NCBI GenBank assembly: GCA_005223375.1
Contig: RXOD01003802.1
Coordinates: 1-64,000 of the forward strand
From: Amoebophrya sp. AT5.2
Taxonomy: Eukaryota > Sar > Dinophyceae > Syndiniales > Amoebophryaceae
Direction of reading: 5' to 3'
DNA length: 64,000 nt
The notes under the pieces are model-generated. The model searched no databases. It was given only the letters and a program-made list of their open reading frames with translations, and was not told the DNA's origin. Below are positions 9,701 through 20,576 of this stretch, piece after piece. Position numbers and translations under genes: made by a program. The first letter of the stretch is position 1; each line of letters begins with the position of its first letter.

Positions 9701-11622
9701 TCAATAGAGATTCAGCTTCGTACACATGGCGACGCGCACCGCCTGATCCAGGCTGGCAAAAACGCACAGCCCTTCCTTGTTCAGGTGCCAATCGAACGAA
9801 ACGATGGGCTGCGTGCACAGTTCCTTCTGGTTCAGCGTGTCCACTGTGCCCGCCACGCCTTTCTCCAGACCGTCCTTCACCTCCATCTGAAAGTTTTCAA
9901 TTCAACAACGGTGCGGCTGCTAAAGGAGCTGGGGGTGGACACGGGGGAGAATCACAAACACAAGTGGACGAAAAAACAAGGAACTTCTTGCATAAATAAA
10001 ATCACCTTTCTCTCTGACGGATAGATGTATTTGTGGAGCGTGATGCTTCCGTTGCCTCCGACGGTGGCGAAAAGCTCGCGGTTTTGCGGCAGGAAGTGGC
10101 AGCCCCAGACGGTGGATTTAGTTACCTTCTGCGTGCGGCCTGCGAAGCCCTCCTCGGGGTGGTATGTGCGCAAATCGTACACAATCATATTGGACTCGAG
10201 TGTCGACACTGCGAGCTTATTCATCAGAATGTCCTTGCGGTCAAACTGTATATGACACACACCGTTCTTCACGTTGGTGTCCCACCTGTGAAAAGATCGA
10301 TGCAGTTGAGTATCCGTTGCATCCTCGACGTCGTCGGCAGCTGCAATGGTGACAGGGGAAGGGGTCGCTTATTGTAGCCACAGCCAGGTCATCAAGTAGA
10401 AGAGGAAAACAAAGATATAGAGAACGTCGAGTGAGTCGATTGATTTTGATACATAGTACCTCAGCATGTTTGTTCTGAGGTCGAACATTTTGATATCCCC
10501 GTTGTCGTAGCCGGCGCATATTACCCGCTCGCTGTCGTTGTAACTGTTCCCGAAGGCAACTGTCCAACAATCGGCTGGTATCTCACCATCCACGGGCTCG
10601 AGTGATAGTACCTGTTCTCATTGCCCATGCCCCCGCAGTATTGAAATTGTATTGGACGTCGAACACGGTTGTACTGCACGTGCTACGAGAAGGGTCTTGT
10701 GGTTGTGACGGAGAGTGATTGTTTAACGGGATACTGATATTAGATAGAGAGAGCTCGTTGTGGTGTGCCAGTCACTGGCAGTGTAGGCAAAATAATGGTA
10801 CCGGATCTTGCTGTCTTGGATCCCAAACACGCACCGTGCCGTCTCGTGATCCCGTCACGAGCTCTGGAGCACCCCCGCCTATGCCGAGGCCACCACACCT
10901 GAACAAGTTTCAAGTCATTCAATCGACAATCACAATGTCACGAAGCAGAGTTGCCGACGAAACAAGAATGAACTCAGTCGCCGTTCAGACGCCGAGACAC
11001 GGTCGTCGGTTGAAAAAGACAAAATAAAGTAAGGCCATCTAGAAATCGCTAAGAACAATGGTTAGAGACATACCCCTCTACGCAGTTGATGATTTTATCG
11101 TGCCCCCGCACCTCGAAGATCGGTTTCCTTATGTCTTCTAGGTCCCATATCGCCAGATTGCCCTCGTAGTCTCCGGTGGCAAGATGTCTCTGCTCAAGCG
11201 CCGACGCCCCAAAAGTCCCACACTTAAACCCTTTCGGTTTTTCCGTCTCCGAGAGTTTCTTGCACTGTCATATTGGGAAATGAGGTTGCTTGGAACAAAA
11301 ATTAATTCGACAACAAAATTGCGACATGAACATGAGCATGACTCAGTCTGATAAATTTTATTATAATAAAGATCTCGAGGCCGGGTGGGAAAAACAAACG
11401 GAAGCGGAACTGGACTCCCATCCCCTTCCCCATGATGCAGATGTCTAGGTCCACTACCTTGCCTCGCTCGAGCTCGTAGACTGCCAGGGCGCCTGTCGCT
11501 CTTGGGTTCTGTCCCAGCACGATGAATCGCGCACTGTGCGGGACCCATTTCGCTTCGAACGGCGTGAAGTTCAGACCTTCATGCGTGTGCAGAATGATCT
11601 GTGGCGAGTTTGTCGTATCCAT
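9701..11622 (-). CDS. DNAAF10: dynein axonemal assembly factor 10 (WDR92/Monad)
   Basis: Six exons, 11622-11458, 11264-11074, 10898-10802, 10611-10460, 10285-10006 and 9886-9701, close in all phases to give 356 aa, almost exactly the animal length of 357. The order of conserved segments is that of WDR92: [47 protein letters not shown] with [67 protein letters not shown] and a C-terminal [12 protein letters not shown]. The seven-bladed WD40 propeller works with the R2TP/prefoldin-like cochaperone to preassemble axonemal dynein arms in the cytoplasm, which implies that this organism makes a motile flagellum. Donors include GTAGTG, GTATGT, GTACCA, GTACTA and GTGATT. No oddities; the intact splice solution makes this one of the safest calls here. 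Confidence 0.95.
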
Positions 11623-12998
11623 CCTTTCCGCTGCCTGCTATTCCTGTTTTGTTCTCTCCCTTTACGCTCGTCGGCTGACACTGTTTCTTCGTATTGCTCG
11701 ATGCTCAAGTAGTTCGAGTTCGACCACAACCTCGAAGTCGAACCAGCCTGAGAGAAGTCGAAGTGCCCAGCGCGTGTGCTTTTCTGGCGGTAAAGTGTCG
11801 CAGAGCAGAGAGCGTCGCGAAGCTCGACCTTGCGTTTTGGCGTTCTTGCCCACACAGACGGCAGCCCAACGATGCCGGTCCTGGTGGTCGTGGTCTTCGA
11901 CGTCTTTTAGCTTTTTATCGCTATCCCTATCGCCCCCGATGCTTCGTGTGCCTAAGCTCACGTGGATGACCCGCCCGAGCGGAATCCAGATGCAAAGGCA
12001 AACAAGAAGTAGACGGCGGACCACTTGCTTCTTTTCAGATTATGTCAAACAACCCGAGCAGCCGTGTGCGCGCACCGCCCGCAGGTGACAATTATTATGC
12101 TCGCCTGAAACTCAAACTGAATGTTGATGCTGGTAGCTGGCCGTTTGATGACCACGCGGTCCCATAAGTTTCTCCACTTCCACTTCCTCTTCCGCTTTGT
12201 TCATCGAGCACGGTACTAAAGGAGCGACCGGGTTGGGCACGTCGCGTGACGTGTTCGGTTGCCACGAACGAACCCCAGGTGGCCGGAGAGTCAGAAATGA
12301 CTTTGCTGCAAAGCGACGCAAACCAACTGAGGACTTTTTTTCTGTTTTTCCTACCTTTACCTTTCTTAAGTAATCTTATGCACAAGAACGTAGATGAAAT
12401 CGACAGCTTCCTTAGGATGTATCTATACGAAGTCAAGTGGGCGGTTTAGGAGAAAATGTCTGCTGGTGTCGAAACGCTCGACAAATCCTATTGCCACGCC
12501 ATACCATTTTTCACAGACATCACAGCGACAACAGCAAAATAAATAATTTTCTCATTAGCGGTCGTAGTCAAGTAGGCCGCCGTTCCTTGTACGCTTTTTG
12601 TTTCTTTTTTTGCATCTCCTCACGCTCGGTTCGTTGTAATGTTGACGAAGACTCTGACTCAACGTCAACAGGGCCCGGAACCGGATATATAAAGATCTTT
12701 GTCTTTCGCCTTCGCGCCTTAGCTGGCCCATTTACACTCCAAAGCCAGATGCTTTTTCTTTGGAAGTTCAGCGACCTCGAGTTACTTCGAACACAGCTCC
12801 CGCTCAATCTACTTATGTATTGGATTTCTGCCCGCGGCCGAGCTTCCCTCCCCACGCGATGGAGCCACAGCAAGGGCGTCACGGGCTGTAAGTAGTAAAA
12901 CTTCCGTGGAATGAAGCCAGTCGTATGGCGCGAGATAACTTTGTTGATAGATAAATCGGTTTCTTTGATGCACGGCGGAATCCTCGCATCAACGAACA
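11623..12998 (-). other. possible small multi-exon gene, structure unresolved
   Basis: Several minus-strand stretches look like protein: GPVDVESESSSTLQRTERE near 12670-12570, ISDSPATWGSFVATE after a TTTGCAG acceptor near 12300, and a charged stretch (SDKKLKDVEDHDHQDRH) near 11900. Two overlapping frames compete between 12110 and 12320. I could not find a set of splice sites that joins them in phase, so no CDS is claimed. Confidence 0.3.
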
Positions 12999-14818
12999 TT
13001 AAGACGTCATTATCCTTTGTATCATGGGAGAGAGCAGGTAGAGCAAGAAAAACAGCGAGGGCTGCGAGAACAGGAGAAAGAGCATGATCATGTAGAAAAA
13101 GAATTTCGCGGTCGACTTCATTTCCGCGAAGGTCTGTTTCGACATCGGGATCAACCTGGTGTTCAGTTTTAGTTATAGTTTTCAAAACTACAACTACTAG
13201 AACTTTTTGCTTTTGGTATTGGTTTTGGCACGCATCTGGGAGATTCAACTTCTAGCAACTAGGAGTGAAACAGAAACTGAATCTGAAGAAAGTGAAACCG
13301 CGTGTGAACGAAAAAACAGCACGAGCTGTACCGTATTATCATTGCGCCGTGGTCTTTGCTCATGAGCCTGCCCTCGCGGAGGTTTCTTTTGCCTTCTGCC
13401 GTAGCTTTTACCACTGCGTTTTCGTGCTTCGGCAGTCCCCAGCCCGGGACCCGCAGGCGAAAGCTGAGCTGCCCCGCCGGTATGCTCACCGTGCCTGACG
13501 TGCCGTCCAGCATTTTTACTTGCAGCGTCGTGCCGAACAACCACTCGGGCACCGAGACCGGACAGAGGTAGTTCAGGTCGAAGCTGTCTGCGCGGTCCTT
13601 CGCGTCCTTCGTTGACGCCACCTCGTAGAGGGGGTGCTCTATCTGCTGTATGACGTAGACCATGTTGCTCCCCTCGCCCTGCATGCGGGTGCCCGGCTGG
13701 GTACCCTTCGGTACCGTCACGCGGGAAGGCTGGCGAAGGCGAGAAGTTTCGATCATGATAGATAGGAAGGTACGATTCTTGATCTTGCCGATGATGACGA
13801 TGTGCGGATTCGATGGATTATAGCTAGGACGAATAAAAAATGCTAATGCAAGTTGTATAAGAAAGTAGTTAGTTTGTTTACGCAGTCGTATCAGATCTAT
13901 GTATTCATAGTCACACACTGGTATTCCACCAACGACATTCTTCATCATTGATCTATTCGCAAACACTGAATAGGACTGCAGACGAAATCGTAGTACCCCC
14001 GACGCGCCGCTTCTCGAGGCAGGAACGGTCTTTTCGCACCCTGAGTAAAGCTCCTCGAGCGTGCACTGAACTTTCTGCGTGATTGTTCTTGGCCTGTTTG
14101 CAGCTTGCTGGAAGAGGCCGCCGAAAGGATCTCCCCCGAAGGCACCCCCGCCCATCGGCCCGCCGAAGGCAAACGAGACACCTGCAGATGCGCACGAGCA
14201 GAAGATACGATTAAATTCATTGCGGTTTGGTGTTGCGATCACAGAAGAGACACTGTTCTTGTTTTTCCAGTCTCATTTACTTAAGTCACTTTCACCTAGT
14301 GCTGGTACTGGTCTCTTCTTCTACTATATCGAGTAATTTTTATGTGATGAGAAGATGCGATGCCGAAGCCGATGACGTGGTTGAACTCGAACTATTTCTC
14401 TACCTTGTCCTGCTCCCATGCCGCCCATCTGGAAGCGTATTCCGCCCCCCTGACCCCCGCCCAAATCGAAGCCCTGGCCGAAAAAAGCCCGAAAGATTTC
14501 GTTTGGATCGATCTCAGAAGCGTGGAAAGGAGAACCCCCGTCGCGGCCACCGCCGCCGCTCTTCAACTGTCGCCATCCGTCTGGTCCTAGCTGGTCGTAT
14601 CGGCTTCGTTTCTGCTCATCCGAGAGCACCTCATATGCCTCGGCGACCTCCTTGAACTTCGCCGTGGCTTCATCCTGGTTGTCCGGGTTCTTGTCCGGGT
14701 GCCATCGGATGGCTAGCTTGCGGTAGGCCTTTTTGATTTCGTCGGCGCTCGCAGATTTCTCTACTCCGAGCGTGGCGTAAAAATCCCCGCTCATCTTGCT
14801 GGTGGCTGAGGCCGTCAC
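12999..14818 (-). CDS. class II (DNAJB-type) Hsp40 with C-terminal membrane anchor
   Basis: Four exons, 14818-14404, 14181-13997, 13729-13332 and 13155-12999, close in phase to give 384 aa. Residues 12-80 form a J domain with HPD at 40-42, the motif that stimulates the Hsp70 ATPase. A Gly/Phe-rich linker follows ([31 protein letters not shown]), then the beta-sandwich substrate domain ([53 protein letters not shown]). The CXXCXGXG zinc repeats of class I are absent, hence class II. Unusually, the last exon encodes two close hydrophobic segments ([12 protein letters not shown] and [10 protein letters not shown]), which would tail-anchor the protein in a membrane. Donors are GTAGAG, GTACTA and GTACAG. 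The start could instead be the second ATG at residue 9, directly before the J domain. Confidence 0.9.
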
Positions 14819-17203
14819 GCGTCCTCTTTCTTAGCTGCGGCACTTCTTGCCCGTCGTGACCACTCCTTCGCGTTAAGGTTAACCAAGAAGAACTGCCACC
14901 ACTACGCTGCGGCCAATGTTCGAAGGCCGCTAATAATCGGGGTGGTGAACAACGAGTCGAGTGTGCTCAACTTCGACAAAGCCAAGCTGCTTGAAAGCAA
15001 GCGACCGCGCTCGGTGCTGCGGTTGAACCTCGGGAAGTAGTGCGTCCACAGGTGCTCACGTCACAGTTGACGATCACGCTCAAGGCGTAAACTTTTACTA
15101 ACTTCCTTGTAAGTTGTTCGCGTGCGCGTCACGTGCTGCCGGCGAAAGAAAATAAAGTGCTGCAATGAAGATGGTATGCCGGGGTCGTTTTTCTTGGTTT
15201 GGCCGTTGTTCAGGCACCGCGGCAAAAGCGTGGTGTCGGTCTTCAGTCCAATCCATCGGAGCCGCGTGCTGTCTGTCTCTACTCCCTTTCGCAAGAAGTA
15301 GAGCAGCGCGTTCGCAGTTGGCGTTGGTAGCGGTCCGGACCCGAGATCAGGAGCAGATTGCGGGGGGAGCTCATGCTGAACGTCTCGAAATGTTTAGGAG
15401 ATGATCTACCCAACTCGAGGAACCCATGTCTCAAGAGATTATGCTGAGTCGTGCTCGAGCTCGTGCTTTTGTTCATTTCCGGATATAGAAGAATGAATCA
15501 AACACATCTAACCTCCCTGGGAACATGATGGATGGCCCTGGCCGCGGCAGATAAAGAAGTAGCAAAGTCCTTTGCAGATGTTTCTCACTGAAGCTCTCCA
15601 AGAGATCTGGCACGTAGTTGCACGTTTCAGATCTTCGTCGCACACTCGAACAGTGCGCTTCACAACTTTCATTACAACTATACTAAATTACATTCCCTAG
15701 TACGACCGACCAGCACAAGCATCTTCGTGTACAGGAACAAGGTATCCCCATCAGGCACAAGAACACAACTGCACGACACAGGAAATCCTGACATGCGTAC
15801 AGCGCTTGCGGCCGCGGGCCATGCTGCAGGAGCGAGCAATGCCATGATGCGTCAAACCACTTTGTGCTTTGGAAGTACTTAGAGCTTGGCGGTGGATGGA
15901 TTAGATTTTTTTTGTTGTAAAATATTTTGTAGCGAACTACATTCGATCGATTCGTAGTTCAAGCAACAAGAGCAGGAAGAGTCGTCTCTAAACCCAGGCC
16001 CAGCTGCGTAAAACGATTCAACGATCGATGATCACGTCGGCGAGTCCTCGGGGAGGTGGACTCGCAGCAGCGCGTAGAACAATTATTGGGAGTCTACGTG
16101 TAAAGAGCGGTAATCGTGATTGCTTCGAACGGGTACTATCGAGCACTAGAATATGTCACTGGGAGGATTCACGGGCTTCGAACCACGCTTACATTACCAT
16201 AATGGAACAACAGTTAAGGTAAAGTACTACGACATAACGAAGTTAAAGCTGCAGCCAAACCCGGGTTTTATTAACGTGCTTGAGCGCCGGCCTAAACCGT
16301 CACAGGCATAAGGCCTCGGACCAACTAGAATATTAATATTTCTCGTAGCAGTTGTAAGTACTAGTACTTGATGAGGGTAGCCTCATAATAAATTCCTGGA
16401 GTAGAGCATGATGGTTTTCGATTTCGTTGTAAATTGATTGCTATGCTAACTATCAAAATCTCCCAGCGAAAAATGCACAAAATGAATATTTATACAGTTT
16501 AGCTTCTAGAAAGCGTAAAAAATTTTACAGCATCAGGTATTGCAATTATCTGTTCAAAGCAGCAGCTTCCTACATTACCCATCATGCATAGAGAAACCGG
16601 CGGAGCAAGAGAAGACAGTAGGAGCAGTGGTTCCCCATTTGGGAGGTTCAATCATTTGCTACGCGATGCGTGGTCGTGCTGCTTTCCGCGTGCCCGAGTT
16701 GGCAATGGAGAAGAGCGAACGTTTTCGCGTCGGCCGTTCACCTCGCAGCCACCGCTCACTCAGCCAACTCGCCTGCCCACCTGAGGTTTTCTCTACAAGC
16801 ATATCCTCGTTAAATATCGCATGCAGCCGCACATCGGAGCAAAGCCGCAACACGTGTTTCCCTTTCGTCCGCGTACGAACGGCTATAGCACTGGGCTACA
16901 GCACCTCCGCAGCTTTCGTAGTGTACCTAGTCTTATGGATATCGTTGGTTATGCTTATGAAACAAGGAAGTGTCTACCTTGCATTGATTACAGAGCATTT
17001 TCTTGGAAGAGGCTGCCGCCGATGGATTGGATGAAACTTTTGAATTTGGATGAATATGTTTGTAAACTTGTAGGATGAAGATTTTTGCAATGATTGGCGT
17101 TCCGTTCACAATGCATTCCGAATTGATTCCACATTCCTTTCCATCGCATGGGCCCCTCCACCCCCGCTTTCAGCTTTCCCCAAAACGCAAACCCGCCTCA
17201 CTT
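14819..17203. other. long intergenic region, no supported gene
   Basis: Short frames occur on both strands (for example minus strand 15061-15476 and 16659-16853, plus strand 16540-17034) but none has a recognisable domain or splice solution. Segment 16247-16330 belongs to a dispersed repeat found again near 62640. The block 16200-16550 is AT-rich. Confidence 0.5.
16247..16330 (+). repeat. dispersed repeat, copy 1
   Basis: This stretch aligns, with substitutions and small indels, to 62635-62716. Shared words include GCTGCAGCCAA, AAACCGTCA and GTCGGACCA/CTCGGACCA, in the same order and orientation. Neither copy is coding. It may be part of an old non-autonomous element. Confidence 0.6.
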
Positions 17204-18990
17204 TTACTTCTTCTTCATCACCTTTCCGGTGTGGGCGGTGATCAGCTTCGCCTCCTTCATTTTGCCGGGGCCGCCCAGTGCCGCCGACTTGAACTCTGAC
17301 AGGGACAACGTGCCGTCCTTGTTCACGTCCGCCTTCTTGAAGATCATCTTCAGGTAGTCGATCTCCGACTTGCTCATGGCGCCCTTTTTGGTCTTCATGC
17401 TGGCGGTCATCTTTTCCGCGATCTTCTTTAGCATCCCCGGGTTCTTGGCTGCAGCAGGAGCCGGCTTCTTGGCCGCGGCGGCCATCTTGTTCTTGGTCAC
17501 CATGACGGACATCATCTTCGGGGCGGCCGGAGGTGCGGCAGCTGCCATCATTTTGCTCATCTTCATGGCCATCTTCGAGGAGGACATCTTCGTGGAAGCC
17601 ATCTTGGCGGGGGCCGGAGTCGGCGCAGGAGCGGCCATCATCTTCTTCATGACGGACATCTTCATGGCAGACATCTTCGCGGCGGAAGCCATCTTGGCCA
17701 TCATGGGGAGGGGAGCGGGGGCCGCGGCCATCTTCGCAGCCATCATCTTGGCAGACATCTTCATCTTCATGCTCGTCATCTTGGACTGTGTTGAAGATGA
17801 ATGTGGGGAAAATAGATGGTCGTTGTGTCTTTCGGTTTTGCTGAATAAAACAGGACTTTGCACTGACTACTGAAAAGTTGAACATGCGATCAACATCTGA
17901 TCAAGAAAGCATGGCAGTACGTAGGGCAAGGGCCAGGGGTACTAGCTGAAGCTCTTTATTACTCCATTTCGCCTTCGTGCGAAGTAGTAGTAGGCTATAG
18001 AATGAAACAAATTTTGATAGTACCATCTTCATTTTCTTCGGCTTCATGACCGCCTTCTTGTTCATGGCCATCTTCATCGACGGTTTGTAGCCTCCCAGCG
18101 CCGCGAACGCTGCCTTTTCGTCGACGGCCTTCATCGGCTTTTCCACCTTCATCGCGCTCACGGCCTTCATCGCGCTCGGCTTCATCACGGAGACCATTTT
18201 CAGCTCCTTCTTCATCACGGAGCGCATCGCCGGCTTGTACGCCGGAAGCTCGGCGAAGGCTGCGGCCTCGTCCAGTTCGAATTCGTCGACGTCGACCACG
18301 GAAGGCGCCTTCGAGGGGGACTTCGACGGCGACTTCACCATCACGGGACTACTCGCCTTCATCGCGGAAGCCATCTTCTTGCGGTTCGGAGGAACGTACT
18401 CGCCCAGAGCAGCGAACGCAGCGGCCTCGTCGAGCTGGTGAGATCGATATTGATTCACCAAATTCCAGCAATTCATACTGGCTCCCTGCTCTACGCGTAT
18501 TGTCATGCTTGCCTGCTGCCTCAGTTTATGCTGATGAATGTGCTGTACATCCATGTAGAGGAGCCAAAGTCGCTACCACTTGAAGAACTTGAGTGTGGTG
18601 ATTACTCGAAACCATTCTGCTTGAGCGACGGATCATGTAGTAAGTTGCACCAGTGACTCACTTCTAAAATATAATTGAAACGAATCGTACCTCCGTGGAG
18701 CGGGACAGGAAGCTGGGGAGTTTGAAGAAGGACGACTTGGGCGCGGCGGGAGCCGGGGACGCGACGGCCTTGACCGGCGACTTGGCCTTCGCGGGCGACT
18801 TGGCCATGGACTTCTTCACCAGGCCCAGGCCCGGAACGCGGAACTTGCGGAAGGGGTTCTTCACGTACTTGCCGACGCGAAACTTCAGCCACGTGGGCTT
18901 CGGCTCGTATTCCTCGGGCTCGAACTGCATGTCCGGGTACACAAGGTTGAACGGCATGTCGTTGATCGGCTCGAACGTCAGGCCCGACAT
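17204..18990 (-). CDS. Lys/Met/Ala-rich protein with three DEAAAF repeats and a C-terminal EF-hand
   Basis: Exons 18990-18691, 18434-18024 and 17779-17204 join in phase 0 (donors GTACGA and GTACTA) to give 428 aa. Start context is CCAAAATG. Residues 1-60 are globular and proline/aromatic rich; residues 60-85 resemble linker-histone tails (KSPAKAKSPVKA). Exon 2 has three copies of a short repeat: LDEAAAFAALGEYVPP, LDEAAAFAELPAYKPAM and VDEKAAFAALGGYKPSM, each followed by basic, Met-rich sequence. Exon 3 is low complexity (MKMKMSAKMMAAKM and similar) before an EF-hand at 388-399 with the full calcium pattern D-N-D-G-T-S-E (DVNKDGTLSLSE). The basic composition suggests nucleic acid or acidic-surface binding with calcium control, but that is inference; I know no named family with this layout. 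Exon 3 alone has an AG just before its ATG, so it could also be a separate spliced-leader transcript. Confidence 0.75.
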
Positions 18991-20576
18991 TTTGGCTTTC
19001 TTTCGATAGATTGCGAAAGAAAGTTTGAAGAGTTAGTGTCTGTTTAGGGGCGGTTTCGGTGTCTTGTAGCAGTAGCTGTTAAGCGCTTGTTGTACTGTAA
19101 AACTTAAAAGTACTGGGTTACGCTGACCGACGGAGGCCGCTCCTAGTAAGCCTGTAGTTTTGAAGGGGGGTACGTGTGAAAGATTTTTGAGAGTCGTCTG
19201 CGGACGAGGTCCGGTACGATTTGGCAAAACAAGGTTTCTGTGGGTGGAAGCGGTTGCTTAGGGGAGCTCTTAGCCTGTGTATGTTGGGGTGAGAATCAGG
19301 GGATGGGAAAATTAGTGGCAATGACATGATGAAGGTGAAGAATGAAATGGTCTCTAGAGCTACGTTTTCAGGGTTCCAGTTCCACGGACGAAGACTTTGT
19401 TGTGCGACGAAGAACTCTACGTTGCAGCTCAAGAGCTCACTACCGATCGTGGAGCGAAAATCGAATAATCCCAATGCTCTTGGACTTGGTCCTGATAATC
19501 TCTGGCGCGCCACGAAATCAGTAAGAGGACTTTCGACGTTAACGTTTGCTTTCACGAGTCCACTTGTACGAGCGAGGTGTACTATCACTATGAACGGACG
19601 AAGCTTTCCCGTCGAGCTGCACGCACACACACATACAACACAATCAGACACATACGATTCCTTTACTCCCAACCCATGCTCTCTGGGTTTTCCGCCCTCT
19701 TGGCAGAGGTGGTAGAAGCACAGTTGCAGTGCACTGCCTTGAGATGAGCATGGCGATCGATGTGAAAGAATAAATGAAAATATGATGCTTCGTATATAAT
19801 TCTGCGTGATAGGAGTGACGGCTTGTTCTTCTTCATGATCATGTTTGTTGTATGATAAGATTGAGAATCAAGGTAAGTGGACGATCGTGTTACTCCGCAC
19901 GGTTTAGAAGTGGGGTCGCGCTAATGCTATTGGTTGCTATTTCAGACTCTGACTTCCATCGACGCATGTTGCAGGTAGATCGGATTCACTGCTTGGTGCC
20001 CATTCGAATTACTGACTCTGAGTCTGTGTCTGACGAGAAGTGGCAACGAATAGCGAGGCACCTGCTAATACTGTATGATAGAGTCATGTTGATGACAGCA
20101 AGAATTTTTTACAAGGCGCCAACGCAAGGCACTTATCCGCAAATCAATATATACAGAACGGTCGAGGTCGAAAACTGATCACATGAGTAGTGTACAAATG
20201 ATTTAATCTGATGCCCATGCCAGTCGCACGGGATTCGTCGCTACTGCCCCTGGACATATGTTGGGAGTTATCTGATCAGATGAGTTTGAATCTACGGCAT
20301 TCACTGCCTAGGATCTTCCGTGGCTCGAGTGACTGTGGCGCACTCCCTCCTCCTCCCTCCGATTCGGTTAGCCTGTGGGATTGCGAGATCCTCTGGCCCT
20401 CTTGCTTTTTGCCCCTATTGATTCCCGTCTTGACTCCTTCGCCTTCCATCTTTATTGCGAACCTAAATTGCGTCGGATGTCGCGGCCCGGGGGAACCGTG
20501 TGCAGCTAGTACTGGCTGCCTGGTATTTCTAGTCCTACTGCTTCGGCACGCATGAGTTCTATCTTGGTAGATCAGG
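18991..20576. other. intergenic region, no supported gene
   Basis: Opposed overlapping frames at 19118-19715 are open on both strands but lack domains. A CA-rich patch lies near 19620-19655. The region 19720-20200 is AT-rich. Confidence 0.45.

Noticed and set aside
16540..17034. Plus-strand frame of 164 codons with a hydrophobic segment
   Set aside because: No family features, no start context or splice support, opposite to the direction of every supported gene, and partly AT-rich.
17370..17873. Plus-strand frame of 167 codons, rich in Ala, Ile and Phe, looking like a membrane protein
   Set aside because: It is the antisense shadow of the Lys/Met/Ala-rich exon 3 at 17204-17779; complementary codons of Lys, Met and Ala give hydrophobic residues.
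19118..19715. Overlapping frames of 184 codons (minus) and 129 codons (plus)
   Set aside because: Both are open over the same DNA with no domain, low-complexity CA-rich ends and no splice or start support.
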